A DNA stretch of 64,000 nucleotides, taken from assembly GCA_028278525.1 (NCBI GenBank), contig JANQEE010000040.1, forward strand, positions 1 through 64,000, written 5' to 3'. The DNA is from Minwuiaceae bacterium (GTDB taxonomy: Bacteria; Pseudomonadota; Alphaproteobacteria; Minwuiales; Minwuiaceae). Each line of letters begins with the position of its first letter. Position 1 is the stretch's first letter. Under the pieces are notes generated by a model. The model searched no databases and was not told the origin of the DNA. It worked only from the letters and a program-made list of their open reading frames with translations. This document shows positions 46,698-56,049 of this stretch, one piece after another. A program made the translations under genes and the position numbers.

Positions 46698-46771
46698 GGC
46701 GGCGGTCGCTATCCAGAGCCTGTCGAAGGATCACAACAGTCAAAGGCGCGTCCGCCGTTCTGCCGTCGCGT

Positions 46772-47491
46772 TCAGCCTTTGCCCGGCTTCGTGTCGTTAA
46801 GGCTGCCAATCATCGGGTTTCCGCGGATCTCGCGGATCAGTTTGGCGCGGATCGCATCGGCGAAAGCGTCGTAGTCGGTGGCCGGTGTTGCGAACGCGCC
46901 GGGTCCGCCGATCACGTCCGAAACGAAATAGCGCTCCAGATCCGGTTCGTCGCTCAGGATCGGCAAGCCGTTGATGGTTATGCCTCTGGCGACGGCTGCG
47001 GCGCGCGCCAGCCTGATATCCGGCCCATGCGAATCGCGGCCGTCGCCGGATATGTCGATCACCTTCCGCTTGCTTTCCAGCGCGTTGCCGTCGAACAGGC
47101 CGGAGACATAGGTGATCATCGCGCTGATCCCGGTGCCGCCGCTTTGGATATGGCGCGGCGTGCTGTCGATCGCGTCGGCGAAGGCCTGCGCGTCGCCGGC
47201 ACCGCGCAGCACGGTCCACGGCAGCACGACCAGGTGGTCGCCGGGCGTCGACCACTGCACCATGGTCACCGCCACGGCGCCGAGGTCGCCGGCGCCGATC
47301 GCCTCGATCACGCCGGCGTGGCGGAACGCCTTGGCGAACCCGCCCATCTGCAGGGCGAACTCCTCGAAGCTGACGCTGGAGGAGGCATCGATGGCCAGTA
47401 TCAGCTCCAGGTCGACCGGCTCCGCCAGCGCCGGCCGCGCCAGACCGACGGCCGCCAGAACGATCAATGCCCAGGCGCGCAACACCGTCAT
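46772..47491 (-). CDS. DUF1194 secreted vWA-like protein
   Basis: A 239-residue protein with a signal peptide (LRAWALIVLAAVGLARPALA) and a von Willebrand A-like fold. LILAIDASSSVSFEEF carries the metal-ion site DxSxS; GGTGISAMITYVSGLF and VIDISGDGRDSHG complete it. This is the DUF1194 family, whose role is unknown. The start overlaps the MFS gene stop by ATGA (47488-47491), making it the last gene of a four-gene operon. Confidence 0.88.
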   Translation of the reverse strand: MTVLRAWALIVLAAVGLARPALAEPVDLELILAIDASSSVSFEEFALQMGGFAKAFRHAGVIEAIGAGDLGAVAVTMVQWSTPGDHLVVLPWTVLRGAGDAQAFADAIDSTPRHIQSGGTGISAMITYVSGLFDGNALESKRKVIDISGDGRDSHGPDIRLARAAAVARGITINGLPILSDEPDLERYFVSDVIGGPGAFATPATDYDAFADAIRAKLIREIRGNPMIGSLNDTKPGKG

Positions 47492-48672
47492 AGACGCCGC
47501 TCCACCTGGCGCAGTGTTACGGCGAGCAGGATGCCGACGAGGCCGGATCCCATAAGGATCCAGCCCGACCGGTCCCATCCGCCCAGGCTCGCGACCAGGG
47601 CGGCGACCAGCGGCGGCCCGAACAGCGAGCCGATGTTGGAGCCCTGCACGATGACGCCGTTGGTGGCGCCGAGTTGGGCGGGCGACGGGCTGTGCACCGG
47701 CGCGCCGGCCAGCACCGACGCCGGCAGCGCACCGCCGATCAGGGAAAAGGCGAAGGCCATGAAGATCTTCAGGTCGTCGGGCACCGCCGGCGAGAAGACG
47801 CCGAGCGCCAGCAGACCCAGGCTGCCGCTCACCGTCGCCAGCATGCGCCACCTCGGCACGCCGCGATGCAGCAGCCAGCCGCCGATCAGGTTGCCGGGCA
47901 CGTTGATCGCGATGATCGCGGCCGTCAGCGCCGCAGCTTGGGTGGTCGTTCTTCCCATGGTCTCCGCCATGAATGTCGGTAACCAGGTCATAAGTCCATA
48001 GAACTGGACCGTATAGGTCGCGAAACAAGCCGATAGCAGCCACGGTCCCGGTCTGGCCAGCGTCGCCCGAATGTCCGCCAGCGACGCGCCCCGCTTCGGC
48101 GCGGCGCCCAGGTTTCTGGTGGCGACGGCGAGTACGAGTGCGAAAGCCGCCAGCAAGGCGGCATTGGTCAGCCAAAGGCCGCGCCAGCCGACGGCGGACA
48201 GCAGGACCGGTGAGACCAGCATCATCAGGGCCATACCCGCCGGCAGGTAGGATCCCCAGATCGACAGCGCCACCCGATGATCGCGCTGCGCCGTCGCGGC
48301 GACGATGATCGACGGCGCGGCCACCACGGTCACCACGAAGCCGAGCCCTTCCAGCAGGCGGGCGCCGAGCAGCGTGGCCGGGCCCAGCGCAAAGCCGCCG
48401 AGCAGGCTGCCGACTGCCATGCAGAGCACGCCCGCCAGCAGGATGCGCCGATGGCCGAAACGGTCCGTCACCGTGCCCGCCGCCACGCCCAACGCTGCGC
48501 TGACCGCGTTGAAGGTGGACGCGACCCAGCCGGCCGCCACCAGCCCGAGCGCGAGGTCCGCGCGCAGCGTCGGTATCGTCGGCGGCACCTTGCCGACCTG
48601 CAGGGCGCCCATCATGCCGGCCATCGTGGCCAGCACGACGATGCCCCACCGTGTCGTGCCGTCCGGCGTCAC
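47488..48672 (-). CDS. MFS transporter, CynX/NimT-like
   Basis: A 394-residue major-facilitator protein with about twelve helices. Motif A appears as GTVTDRFGHRRILLAG. It resembles the cyanate/nitroimidazole (CynX/NimT) and related anion transporter group. It probably starts at GTG 48670-48672, overlapping the FAD oxidoreductase stop as GTGA, and ends in ATGA with the DUF1194 gene. Co-translation with a hydroxy-acid dehydrogenase suggests it carries the enzyme's substrate. Confidence 0.82.
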   Translation of the reverse strand: MTPDGTTRWGIVVLATMAGMMGALQVGKVPPTIPTLRADLALGLVAAGWVASTFNAVSAALGVAAGTVTDRFGHRRILLAGVLCMAVGSLLGGFALGPATLLGARLLEGLGFVVTVVAAPSIIVAATAQRDHRVALSIWGSYLPAGMALMMLVSPVLLSAVGWRGLWLTNAALLAAFALVLAVATRNLGAAPKRGASLADIRATLARPGPWLLSACFATYTVQFYGLMTWLPTFMAETMGRTTTQAAALTAAIIAINVPGNLIGGWLLHRGVPRWRMLATVSGSLGLLALGVFSPAVPDDLKIFMAFAFSLIGGALPASVLAGAPVHSPSPAQLGATNGVIVQGSNIGSLFGPPLVAALVASLGGWDRSGWILMGSGLVGILLAVTLRQVERRL

Positions 48673-50096
48673 GCCGAAGCGACCACCTTGCCCGGATTTA
48701 AGATGCCCTTCGGATCGAAGCTTTGTTTCAAGCCGCGCATCAACTCGATTTCCAGGGGCGACTTGAAGCGCGTGATTTCGTCGCGTTTCAGGCGGCCGAG
48801 CCCGTGCTCCGCGCTGATCGATCCGCCAAGTTCGGCCGTCACTTCGTGCACCGCCGTGCTCACCTCGTGCCACTTCGCCAGGAACGCCTGTTTGTCCGCG
48901 TCCGCCGGCTGCATCGGGTTGTAATGCACGTTGCCGTCGCCGATATGGCCGAAGGCGATGCTGCGGAAACCGGGCACGATGGCATCCACCGCGGCGTCGG
49001 CGCGCTCGATGAACTCGGCGATGCGGGAGATCGGCACGGAGATGTCGTGCTTGATCGACCCACCTTCCGGTTTCTGCGCCTCCGACATGCCGTCGCGGAT
49101 GCGCCAGAACATCTCCCCCTGCGCGCCGCTTTCCGCCAGCGTGGCGTCGCGGACCAGGCCGGCTTCCAGGCCGGCCGCCAGGATCGCTTCCAGGGTTGCG
49201 CGCAGCCCGCCGCCGGTGCCGCCGGACGATAGTTCGATCAGCAGGTACCAGGGATGCGGGTCGGCGATCGGATCGACGGTGTCGGGGATGTGCCGGGTGA
49301 CGATGTCGATGCCGATCCGGGGGATGATCTCGAACGCCGTCACCTGATCGCCGCTTTGCTGGCGGGCGACCTCCAGCAGGCTTACCGCCGCGCCCACGTT
49401 CGGCACCGCGACGAAGGCGGTCTGCACGTCGCTCGGTTTCGGGAACAGTTTCAGCACCGCGGCGGTGATCACGCCAAGCGTGCCTTCGGCCCCGATGAAG
49501 AGTTGCTTCAGGTCGTAACCCGTATTGTCTTTACGCAAACCCCGCAGGCCGTCCCAGATCCGGCCGTCGGCCAGCACCACTTCCAGCCCCAGCACCAGGT
49601 CGCGCGTATTGCCGTAATGCAGCACCGCCGTGCCGCCCGCGTTGGTCGACAGGTTGCCGCCGATCTGGCAACTGCCTTGCGAGCCGATGCGAAGCGGGAA
49701 GTACCGTCCTATGTCGTCGGCCGCATTCTGCACCTGTTCCAGCACGCAGCCCGCTTCCACGGTAATCGTGTCGTTCAACGGATCCGTCGACCGCACGGCG
49801 TTCATCCGGCCAAGCGACAGCACGATCTCGTCGCCGCCGTCGAACGGCACCGACCCGCCGCAAAGCGAGGTATTGCCGCCCTGCGGCACCACCTTGGTGC
49901 CGGTGTCGTTGCAGATTTTCAGGATCTCCGCCACCACGGCGGCCGTGCCCGGCCGCAGGATCAGCGGACTGACGCCGCGGTAAAGGTCGCGCCATTCGGT
50001 CAGAAACGGCTCCATATCGGCGGGGTCTGCGATGAAGCCTTTCGGGCCGACCGCGTTCTTCAGCCGGTCCAGCACGGATGTCGGTATTGCATTCAT
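48669..50096 (-). CDS. FAD-linked 2-hydroxyacid dehydrogenase, GlcD/D2HGDH family
   Basis: A 475-residue FAD-binding PCMH-type oxidase. VVPQGGNTSLCGGSVPF is the FAD pyrophosphate loop, IGGNLSTNAGGTAVLHYGN the following binding segment, and the C-terminal FAHIGDGN-like IAFGHIGDGNVHYNP with ISAEHGLGRLK is the substrate/metal end. It likely oxidises D-2-hydroxyglutarate, D-lactate or glycolate. It follows the Sua5 gene by 28 bp and overlaps the MFS gene. Confidence 0.92.
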   Translation of the reverse strand: MNAIPTSVLDRLKNAVGPKGFIADPADMEPFLTEWRDLYRGVSPLILRPGTAAVVAEILKICNDTGTKVVPQGGNTSLCGGSVPFDGGDEIVLSLGRMNAVRSTDPLNDTITVEAGCVLEQVQNAADDIGRYFPLRIGSQGSCQIGGNLSTNAGGTAVLHYGNTRDLVLGLEVVLADGRIWDGLRGLRKDNTGYDLKQLFIGAEGTLGVITAAVLKLFPKPSDVQTAFVAVPNVGAAVSLLEVARQQSGDQVTAFEIIPRIGIDIVTRHIPDTVDPIADPHPWYLLIELSSGGTGGGLRATLEAILAAGLEAGLVRDATLAESGAQGEMFWRIRDGMSEAQKPEGGSIKHDISVPISRIAEFIERADAAVDAIVPGFRSIAFGHIGDGNVHYNPMQPADADKQAFLAKWHEVSTAVHEVTAELGGSISAEHGLGRLKRDEITRFKSPLEIELMRGLKQSFDPKGILNPGKVVASA

Positions 50097-50124
50097 CGTC
50101 TGGATGTAGACCAGCGGCGGCGGA

Positions 50125-51060
50125 TTAACAAGCCGCCGCCCGGCGCAGCCGGTCGTTGATCGCGCGGCCCAAACCGGTTTCCGGCACCGGCATCACGGCG
50201 ATGCCCGCATGCTCCGGCCGGTCCAACTCGTGCAGCAGCGCGAACAGGTTGGCCGCGGCTTCCACCAGGTCGCCGGATGGGCTCAGGTTCGGCCCCGGCG
50301 GCGCGTCCGGCCCGAAGCCGAGCAGCGCCTCGCCCGGTCGGGCGTCGCTTGCGTTCAGACGGACCGGACGGTCGGGCGCGTAATGGCTTTGCAGCATGCC
50401 GGGCGCCTGCACGGCGTCGGATATCGGTGCGTGCAGCGGTCCGATTTCCGCTTCGACGGCTTCGGCGGTGATACCCCCGGGCCGCAGCAGGTAGGCCTTG
50501 CCCTCGGTGACGCCGATTACCGTCGATTCAATGCCGACCGGGCAGGGGCCGTCGTCCAGGATCATCGCGACCTTGTCGCCCAGGCCGTCGGCGACATGCC
50601 GCGCCGTGGTCGGGCTGATCCGGCCGGAGGGGTTGGCGGAGGGTCCCGCGACCGGCCGGCCGACCGCCCTTAAGAGGGCAAGGGCCGCAGGCCGTTCGGG
50701 GATGCGGACGGCCAATGTGTCCAGCCCGGCGCTCGCCAGAAGCGAAACCGGGCAGCCGGTCCGGCGCGGCAGGACCAGGGTCAGCGCGCCGGGCCAGTAC
50801 AGCGCCGCCAGGCGTTCGGCGATGGGGTCGAACGTCACCAGGGTGCCCGCCGCCTCGATGTCCGGCACATGGCAGATCAGCGGGTTGAAGGCCGGCCGGC
50901 CTTTGGCTTCGAAGATGGCGGCGACGGCGCGGTCGTTGGTGGCGTCGCCCCCCAGGCCGTAGACCGTCTCGGTCGGAAACGCCACCAGCCGGCCGTCGCG
51001 CAGCAGCGCGGCCGCCCGCGCGATCGCGGTGTCGGAGACGGGTTCGATTAAGGCCGGCAT
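50125..51060 (-). CDS. L-threonylcarbamoyladenylate synthase, Sua5 type
   Basis: This enzyme makes threonylcarbamoyl-AMP for the tRNA t6A modification. The 311-residue length indicates the Sua5 form, with a YrdC/TsaC catalytic domain (VAFPTETVYGLGGDATN, KGRPAFNPLICHV, PSANPSGRISPT) plus a C-terminal Sua5 domain (GMLQSHYAPDRPVRL). It heads the operon. The ATG at 51058-51060 has no strong site visible (CACTGCGCCGCC). Confidence 0.93.
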   Translation of the reverse strand: MPALIEPVSDTAIARAAALLRDGRLVAFPTETVYGLGGDATNDRAVAAIFEAKGRPAFNPLICHVPDIEAAGTLVTFDPIAERLAALYWPGALTLVLPRRTGCPVSLLASAGLDTLAVRIPERPAALALLRAVGRPVAGPSANPSGRISPTTARHVADGLGDKVAMILDDGPCPVGIESTVIGVTEGKAYLLRPGGITAEAVEAEIGPLHAPISDAVQAPGMLQSHYAPDRPVRLNASDARPGEALLGFGPDAPPGPNLSPSGDLVEAAANLFALLHELDRPEHAGIAVMPVPETGLGRAINDRLRRAAAC

Positions 51061-51108
51061 GGCGGCGCACTGTAATGGGTTTTCGGCTCGCGTGGAACGA
51101 GCCGGCGG

Positions 51109-51366
51109 TCAGGAAGAGCGGCCGAACAGGGCCTTCATATAGCTGTGCTGCAAGTCGGCGATATGGCGCTGTAAATCCGCCAGGTCCTGGCCGATCTGCT
51201 CCGCGATGGCCAGGTCCTGGTCGATCGAGACGTCGCTTGGCATTTGCCATTGCGCCATCAGCGCCTTGACGGCCTCGTGAGCGGCAAGCTCGTGCGCCCT
51301 TCGGCCGTTGCCGAGCGCCTTTATCCGGTCGCGCACGAACTTGATACTGTCTTCTGCCGAAAGCAT
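51109..51366 (-). CDS. Small helical protein of unknown function
   Basis: An 85-residue soluble protein from the ATG at 51364-51366, with amphipathic helices (SIKFVRDRIKALGNGRRAHE; IAEQIGQDLADLQRHIADLQ). No domain is recognised. A longer version from 51456 is possible but its N terminus looks non-coding. An AGGGGTG lies upstream at loose spacing. It is between Sua5 and the divergent acyl-CoA dehydrogenase. Confidence 0.55.
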   Translation of the reverse strand: MLSAEDSIKFVRDRIKALGNGRRAHELAAHEAVKALMAQWQMPSDVSIDQDLAIAEQIGQDLADLQRHIADLQHSYMKALFGRSS

Positions 51367-51564
51367 AGACTCGATCACCCCTAAAGAATGGATCCCACGC
51401 CACCTAGACGGAATGTAGGATATCGCTCTTAAAGCAGTCTTAATTCCGGCGGCCATTTAGAGGACCGCCGCATTGCCGATCCTGGTCCTCGCGTACTTGT
51501 GATATAAGTAAATCGAGCTAATTGTGGCATGGATTTCTAGGCCTTTTCTGCGGAGTTGACGGTT

Positions 51565-53370
51565 ATGTCGGACTATTCGGCCCCCGTGCGCGACATGCGC
51601 TTCGTTCTCAACCACGTGGTCGACCTGCCGGCGATCGCCCAACTGGATGGCTACGACCACGCGGACGGCGAACTTGTCGATCAGGTCCTGGAAGAGGCTG
51701 CCCGGTTGGCGGGTGAAGTGCTCGGCCCGATCAACCATTCGGGGGACCGGCAGGGCTCGGTGCTGGAGAACGGCGTGGTGCGCACGCCGGACGGCTTCCG
51801 CCAGGCCTACAAGCAGTTTGCCGAGGGCGGCTGGAATGGCGTGCCGTTTGACCCGGAATTCGGCGGCGGCGGCCTGCCCTGGTCGGTCACCATGGCCTTG
51901 AGCGAGATGTGGAACGCCGCCAACATGTCCTTCGCGCTCTGCCCGCTGTTGAACCAGGGCGCGGTCGACCTGATCCACGCTCACGCCTCGGACGAGCAGA
52001 AGGCGACCTACCTGGAGAAGATGATCTCCGGCGAATGGGCCGGCACCATGAACCTGACCGAGCCGGCCGCCGGCTCCGACGTCGGCGCGCTGCGCAGCAA
52101 GGCGGAGCCGCAGGCCGACGGCTCTTACCGGATCACCGGTCAGAAGATTTTCATCACCTACGGCGAGCACGATTTCACCGAGAACATCATTCATCTGGTG
52201 CTGGCCCGCACGCCCGGCGCGCCGGGCGGTACGAAAGGCATCTCCTGCTTTATCGTGCCGAAGTTCCTGGTCAATCCGGACGGCAGCCTGGGCAAGCGCA
52301 ACGACCTCCGCTGCGTCTCGCTGGAGCACAAGCTCGGCATCCATGCCAGCCCGACCTGCGTCATGTCCTACGGCGACGACGGGGAGTGCGTCGGCTACCT
52401 GATCGGCGAAGAGAACCGTGGCATGCGCTACATGTTCACGATGATGAACAATGCGCGGCTCAGCGTCGGCACCCAGGGCTTGGCGATAGCGGAGCGGGCC
52501 TATCAGCAGGCCGCCGCCTTCGCGTTGGAACGGAAGCAGGGCCGGGTCGCCGGCACCCCGGCGGACCAGAGCTCGCCGATCGTCGCCCACGCCGACGTCC
52601 GCCGCATGCTGATGACCATGCGCGCCTATATCGAGGCGATGCGCGCCCTGATCTACACCAACGCCGAGGCGATGGACCTGGCCCGCCGCCACCCGGACGA
52701 AGAGGTGCGCGGGGCCAAGCAGGCGATGGTCGAACTGCTGACCCCGATCTCCAAGGGCTGGTGCACCGATCTCGGCTGCGAACTGACCTCGATCGGCGTG
52801 CAGGTGCATGGCGGCATGGGCTTCGTCGAAGAGACCGGCGCCGCCCAGCATATGCGCGACGCCCGCATCGCCCCGATTTACGAGGGCACCAACGGCATCC
52901 AGGCGATGGATCTGGTGTTCCGCAAGCTGCCATTGCAGGGCGGCGAGGCGGTTCGCGCTCTGATCGATGAGATGCGCGCCCTGGACGGCGACCTTGCGAA
53001 ACAGGACGGCTCGGTATTCAAATCGTTCCGGGCCGGTCTCGATACGTCGACGGCGGCACTGGCAACCGCAACCGACTGGATGCTGGGCAAGCTGCAGGGT
53101 GGCGATCCGGACGATGCCGCGGCCGGCTGCGCGCCGTACCTGAAGATGTTCGGCATCACTGTCGGCGGTTATCTGCTGGCGCGCGGCGCGCTGGCCGCCG
53201 CGGCGCAACTCTCGAACGGCGCCACGGACAAGCCGTTCCTGGAGGCCAAACTGGCGACGGCGAGGTTCTATGCCGAGCAGATCCTGCCCCAGGCCGCGGC
53301 GCTGGCCGGCCCGGCGACCGAAGGCAAGGAAACGCTGTTCGCTATCGAGGCCGAACAGCTCTGCGCCTGA
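51565..53370 (+). CDS. Acyl-CoA dehydrogenase, DmdC (3-methylmercaptopropionyl-CoA dehydrogenase)-like
   Basis: A 601-residue long-form acyl-CoA dehydrogenase. The opening YSAPVRDMRFVLNHVVDL is characteristic of DmdC-like proteins. The FAD/substrate region shows MNLTEPAAGSDVGALRSKA and ITGQKIFITYGEHD. QVHGGMGFVEETG and the active-site region IYEGTNGIQAMDL (containing the likely catalytic glutamate) follow. DmdC acts in DMSP demethylation, but many relatives use other acyl-CoAs, and no other dmd gene is in view. The ATG at 51565 has GGAG nine bases upstream. Confidence 0.88.
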   Translation: MSDYSAPVRDMRFVLNHVVDLPAIAQLDGYDHADGELVDQVLEEAARLAGEVLGPINHSGDRQGSVLENGVVRTPDGFRQAYKQFAEGGWNGVPFDPEFGGGGLPWSVTMALSEMWNAANMSFALCPLLNQGAVDLIHAHASDEQKATYLEKMISGEWAGTMNLTEPAAGSDVGALRSKAEPQADGSYRITGQKIFITYGEHDFTENIIHLVLARTPGAPGGTKGISCFIVPKFLVNPDGSLGKRNDLRCVSLEHKLGIHASPTCVMSYGDDGECVGYLIGEENRGMRYMFTMMNNARLSVGTQGLAIAERAYQQAAAFALERKQGRVAGTPADQSSPIVAHADVRRMLMTMRAYIEAMRALIYTNAEAMDLARRHPDEEVRGAKQAMVELLTPISKGWCTDLGCELTSIGVQVHGGMGFVEETGAAQHMRDARIAPIYEGTNGIQAMDLVFRKLPLQGGEAVRALIDEMRALDGDLAKQDGSVFKSFRAGLDTSTAALATATDWMLGKLQGGDPDDAAAGCAPYLKMFGITVGGYLLARGALAAAAQLSNGATDKPFLEAKLATARFYAEQILPQAAALAGPATEGKETLFAIEAEQLCA

Positions 53371-53510
53371 TCGTTTCAGGCGGTGTGACCAGGCGCGTCC
53401 TTTTCAGAGGGTTGTAGCCGGATTTTCGAGCTTCCGTCCGACGTTTACGCTGCATAAACCTATTATTCGTTACGTAGTCTCTTTCGTAGCGTAAAACTGA
53501 GGTTAGTAGC

Positions 53511-54086
53511 ATGCGTAATCCGTTTGTAAGATTCGCCCGCCGGCTTTTCGCCGCGGGCGTTGTTGCTTTTGCCGCTTGCGTCGGCGCGGCGCCGGTCCAG
53601 GCGGCGCTGGTCAACTTCAACGCCACCGGGGTTCCGGGCATTTCCGGTTATATCGAGGTCGACGACAGCACCTTCTCCGGCGTCGCCGTCGACCTGGTTT
53701 CCAACACCCAGATCACCGCCTTCTCGCTTAACGTGTTCGGGCAGGTCTTTACGCTCGCCGACGTGTTCATGGACCGCTCGCTGCTTATCGACAGCGACCC
53801 TGCGATCCCGAATCTCGTCAACGCCTCTGACAATCTGGCCGACAACGGTGTCGCGGAGCTCAGGCTGGTATCCGACAATGCCGGCGGTATCCTCGATGGT
53901 GACGCGGACCTATCGATCCGCGAGTACAGCCCCGTCCTCGGCTTCTATACCACCTACAACGTCATATGGACCGTTGGGCCGAAGCCCGGTGGCGACGCCG
54001 ATGCCGTTCCTGCCTCGGGTGCGATAGCTCTGCTCGGCCTCGGCTTGACCGGTCTCGGCCTCGCACGGCGCAGGCGTATGACCTGA
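53511..54086 (+). CDS. Secreted protein with PEP-CTERM-like C-terminal sorting signal
   Basis: A 191-residue protein with an N-terminal signal peptide (FAAGVVAFAACVGAAPVQAA) and a beta-rich middle. The C terminus is a sorting-signal look-alike: VPASGAIALLGLGLTGLG followed by ARRRR, i.e. short motif, hydrophobic helix, basic tail. This matches VPxxx/PEP-CTERM proteins processed by exosortase. No exosortase gene is in the window. The ATG at 53511 has GAGG upstream, and a good terminator follows at 54110. Confidence 0.82.
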   Translation: MRNPFVRFARRLFAAGVVAFAACVGAAPVQAALVNFNATGVPGISGYIEVDDSTFSGVAVDLVSNTQITAFSLNVFGQVFTLADVFMDRSLLIDSDPAIPNLVNASDNLADNGVAELRLVSDNAGGILDGDADLSIREYSPVLGFYTTYNVIWTVGPKPGGDADAVPASGAIALLGLGLTGLGLARRRRMT

Positions 54087-54109
54087 CGGAATTGTTCCGT
54101 TATGGGGAC

Positions 54110-54137
54110 CCGGCGGCCCGACAGGGCCGCCGGTTTT
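54110..54137 (+). terminator. Intrinsic terminator after the PEP-CTERM-like gene
   Basis: CCGGCGGCCC, loop GACA, GGGCCGCCGG give a perfect 10-bp stem followed by TTTT (54134-54137). It sits 24 bp after the stop and just before the end of the convergent LysE-type gene. Confidence 0.9.
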
Positions 54138-54146
54138 CCGGTCGTT

Positions 54147-54812
54147 TTATGGGGTCGCGGCCTGCGGGCGCGAGAAGAAGACCCGGGCGGCGAGGGCGAC
54201 GAACACGCCGGCCACGCAGCGTTGCTGCCACAGCAGAACGCGGGGATGCCGGATGGCCCAGCGCGCGGCTCGTCCCGCGCAGACGCACAAAACGGCGATA
54301 ACGGTGAAGTTGATGGCGTTGATCACCGTGATCAGGAACAGGCTCTGCACCAGGATGCTGCCGGCCGTCGGGTCCAGGAACTGCGGGAACAGCACGATGT
54401 AGAAGAACACCGCCTTCGGGCTGAGCAACGCGTTCAGCGCGCCCTGGGCGAAGAAGCGCGGCGCGGAGCCGTTCGGCATGGACGGTACGGCGTCGGCGCC
54501 GAGATGGGCGACGCTGGCATAGGTGTCGCCCCGATAGGTCTGCCAGGCCAGCCACAGCAAATAGGCGGCGCCGCCGATGCGCAGCGCGTCGTAGGCCAGG
54601 GGAAAATGCACGAACAGGCCGGACAGGCCCAGCCCCGCCGCCGTGGCGTGAACCGTCAGCCCCAGGCAGACGCCGAGCGCGCTGTAGATGCCGGCTGCCG
54701 GCCCGCTGACCATCGCGCGGGACACGCAGAAGATCATGTTCGGCCCCGGCGTCACGATAAAGACGATCACCGTCCCCAGGAACAGCGACAGGGTGGCGAG
54801 TTCAACGGGCAT
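54147..54812 (-). CDS. LysE/RhtB-family amino acid exporter
   Basis: A 221-residue membrane protein with about six helices. The family's N-terminal FIVTPGPNMIFCVSRAMVSG and the central FAQGALNALLSPKAVFFYIV are clear. It exports amino acids such as homoserine, threonine or lysine; the substrate cannot be fixed. The ATG at 54810-54812 has a weak GGGC-type site upstream. Confidence 0.92.
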   Translation of the reverse strand: MPVELATLSLFLGTVIVFIVTPGPNMIFCVSRAMVSGPAAGIYSALGVCLGLTVHATAAGLGLSGLFVHFPLAYDALRIGGAAYLLWLAWQTYRGDTYASVAHLGADAVPSMPNGSAPRFFAQGALNALLSPKAVFFYIVLFPQFLDPTAGSILVQSLFLITVINAINFTVIAVLCVCAGRAARWAIRHPRVLLWQQRCVAGVFVALAARVFFSRPQAATP

Positions 54813-54936
54813 GGTTGGCCCGCTCCGGTTGCCTACGGTCGGTCACGGCAATGCTCTCCGCTATACGCAAATGTTGTGGTTGGTCGCGGAGCCTATTCCG
54901 ATCCGCTGGCGTGTCAATTTGCCGGGCGCGCCTTTT

Positions 54937-56049
54937 TTATTGGCCGCCGGTCCGGATCTGATCCTCGATGCCGGCAAGCACGCCGGCCTGACCCTTCACC
55001 GCTTCCGTGCCCTGCTTTGCGTTGTCCAACTCGGTCCAGGCGCGCAGCAGTATCAGTTGCAGCAGGGCGCCCTTTTGTTTCTGTACGTTATCGAGCAGGC
55101 CGTTGTTGCAGAGCTTCACGAAGTCGGTCGTCTCGCCCCCTTCCAGCGCCGAGATGCAGGCCACTTCGATCGCATCGAAGTTGATGTTTTCCAAGTATTT
55201 TCGCTGCATATCGTGCAGCGTTTCAGCGATCTCCGTTTTCTGCTGGCCGGGGGCGATGGATCCGGCGGCGGTCGCCGTTGCCGTGGCGGCGCTGGTTGTC
55301 GCTGCCTCGAGTTTCTCCGCCAGTTCCTGTTCCAGGTTCCGGACGTTCCGTCTTGTCTGCTCCAGGTTCTCCTTTGCCGCCTGCGGCGCGTCCGCGCCGG
55401 CGGCATCGACGGCGGCCTGCGCCTGATCGTTCAACTCGCGGGCCGTCTTCAGGCTGTCCGCCGTCTCGCGCGCGTCCTTGAGCTTTTCCTGAGTGTCCAA
55501 AACGGCCTTGGCCGAGCCGTCCGCCGTACTGCCCAACGTCGCCAGCGAGCGGCCGAAGGCGCCACCGGCGATCTCGCCCAGCAGCATGGTGATCATGGTG
55601 TCGTCGAAGCGGGCCAGCATGACGGCGTAGGCCGTCTTCGAGATTGCGCCGTTGGCATAGGCCTCGCAGGCGCGGTAGAGCCCGTCCCTGAGCAACTGGA
55701 TCGTCGCCAAGCGTTCGCCCAGCTGCGCCGCGCTCTCGGCCTGTGCCTGGCTGATCGCCATCGCGAGCTTCGGTTCGATCCCGGCGGGCAGGCCGCTCAC
55801 CGCCAGCGAGCCGCCGAAGTTGCCGGACCGGCTGAGTGCCCTGGCGACGTCGGGGCTCGGCTCGGCGCAGGTCACGATGTTGCTGTCGCGCGTGACCTTG
55901 CTGATCGTGCGGATGTCGGCGCTCAGCAGCATGCTGTCGCCGGCGTTCAGGCTTTTCGTTTCCTTGGTTCGGCTGTCGATGGTTTCGCAGCCGGCAATCG
56001 ATCCCGCAATCAACGTTATGGACGCTAGACCGGTCAGCTTCGCCAACAT
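54937..56049 (-). CDS. Putative lipoprotein with coiled coil, function unknown
   Basis: A 370-residue protein. MLAKLTGLASITLIAGSIAG ends at a lipobox IAGC, so the mature form should be lipid-anchored in the envelope. Residues ~200-300 are coiled-coil-like (EKLKDARETADSLKTAREL, RRNVRNLEQELAEKLEAA). I do not recognise the family. The ATG at 56047-56049 has a strong GGAGGG. It is monocistronic. Confidence 0.75.
   Translation of the reverse strand: MLAKLTGLASITLIAGSIAGCETIDSRTKETKSLNAGDSMLLSADIRTISKVTRDSNIVTCAEPSPDVARALSRSGNFGGSLAVSGLPAGIEPKLAMAISQAQAESAAQLGERLATIQLLRDGLYRACEAYANGAISKTAYAVMLARFDDTMITMLLGEIAGGAFGRSLATLGSTADGSAKAVLDTQEKLKDARETADSLKTARELNDQAQAAVDAAGADAPQAAKENLEQTRRNVRNLEQELAEKLEAATTSAATATATAAGSIAPGQQKTEIAETLHDMQRKYLENINFDAIEVACISALEGGETTDFVKLCNNGLLDNVQKQKGALLQLILLRAWTELDNAKQGTEAVKGQAGVLAGIEDQIRTGGQ

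Noticed and set aside
53440-53449. GACGTTTACG, a half-site like that of the 58931 palindrome, upstream of the PEP-CTERM-like gene
   Set aside because: The partner half is not conserved (reads CTGCATAAAC), so it is probably coincidence.
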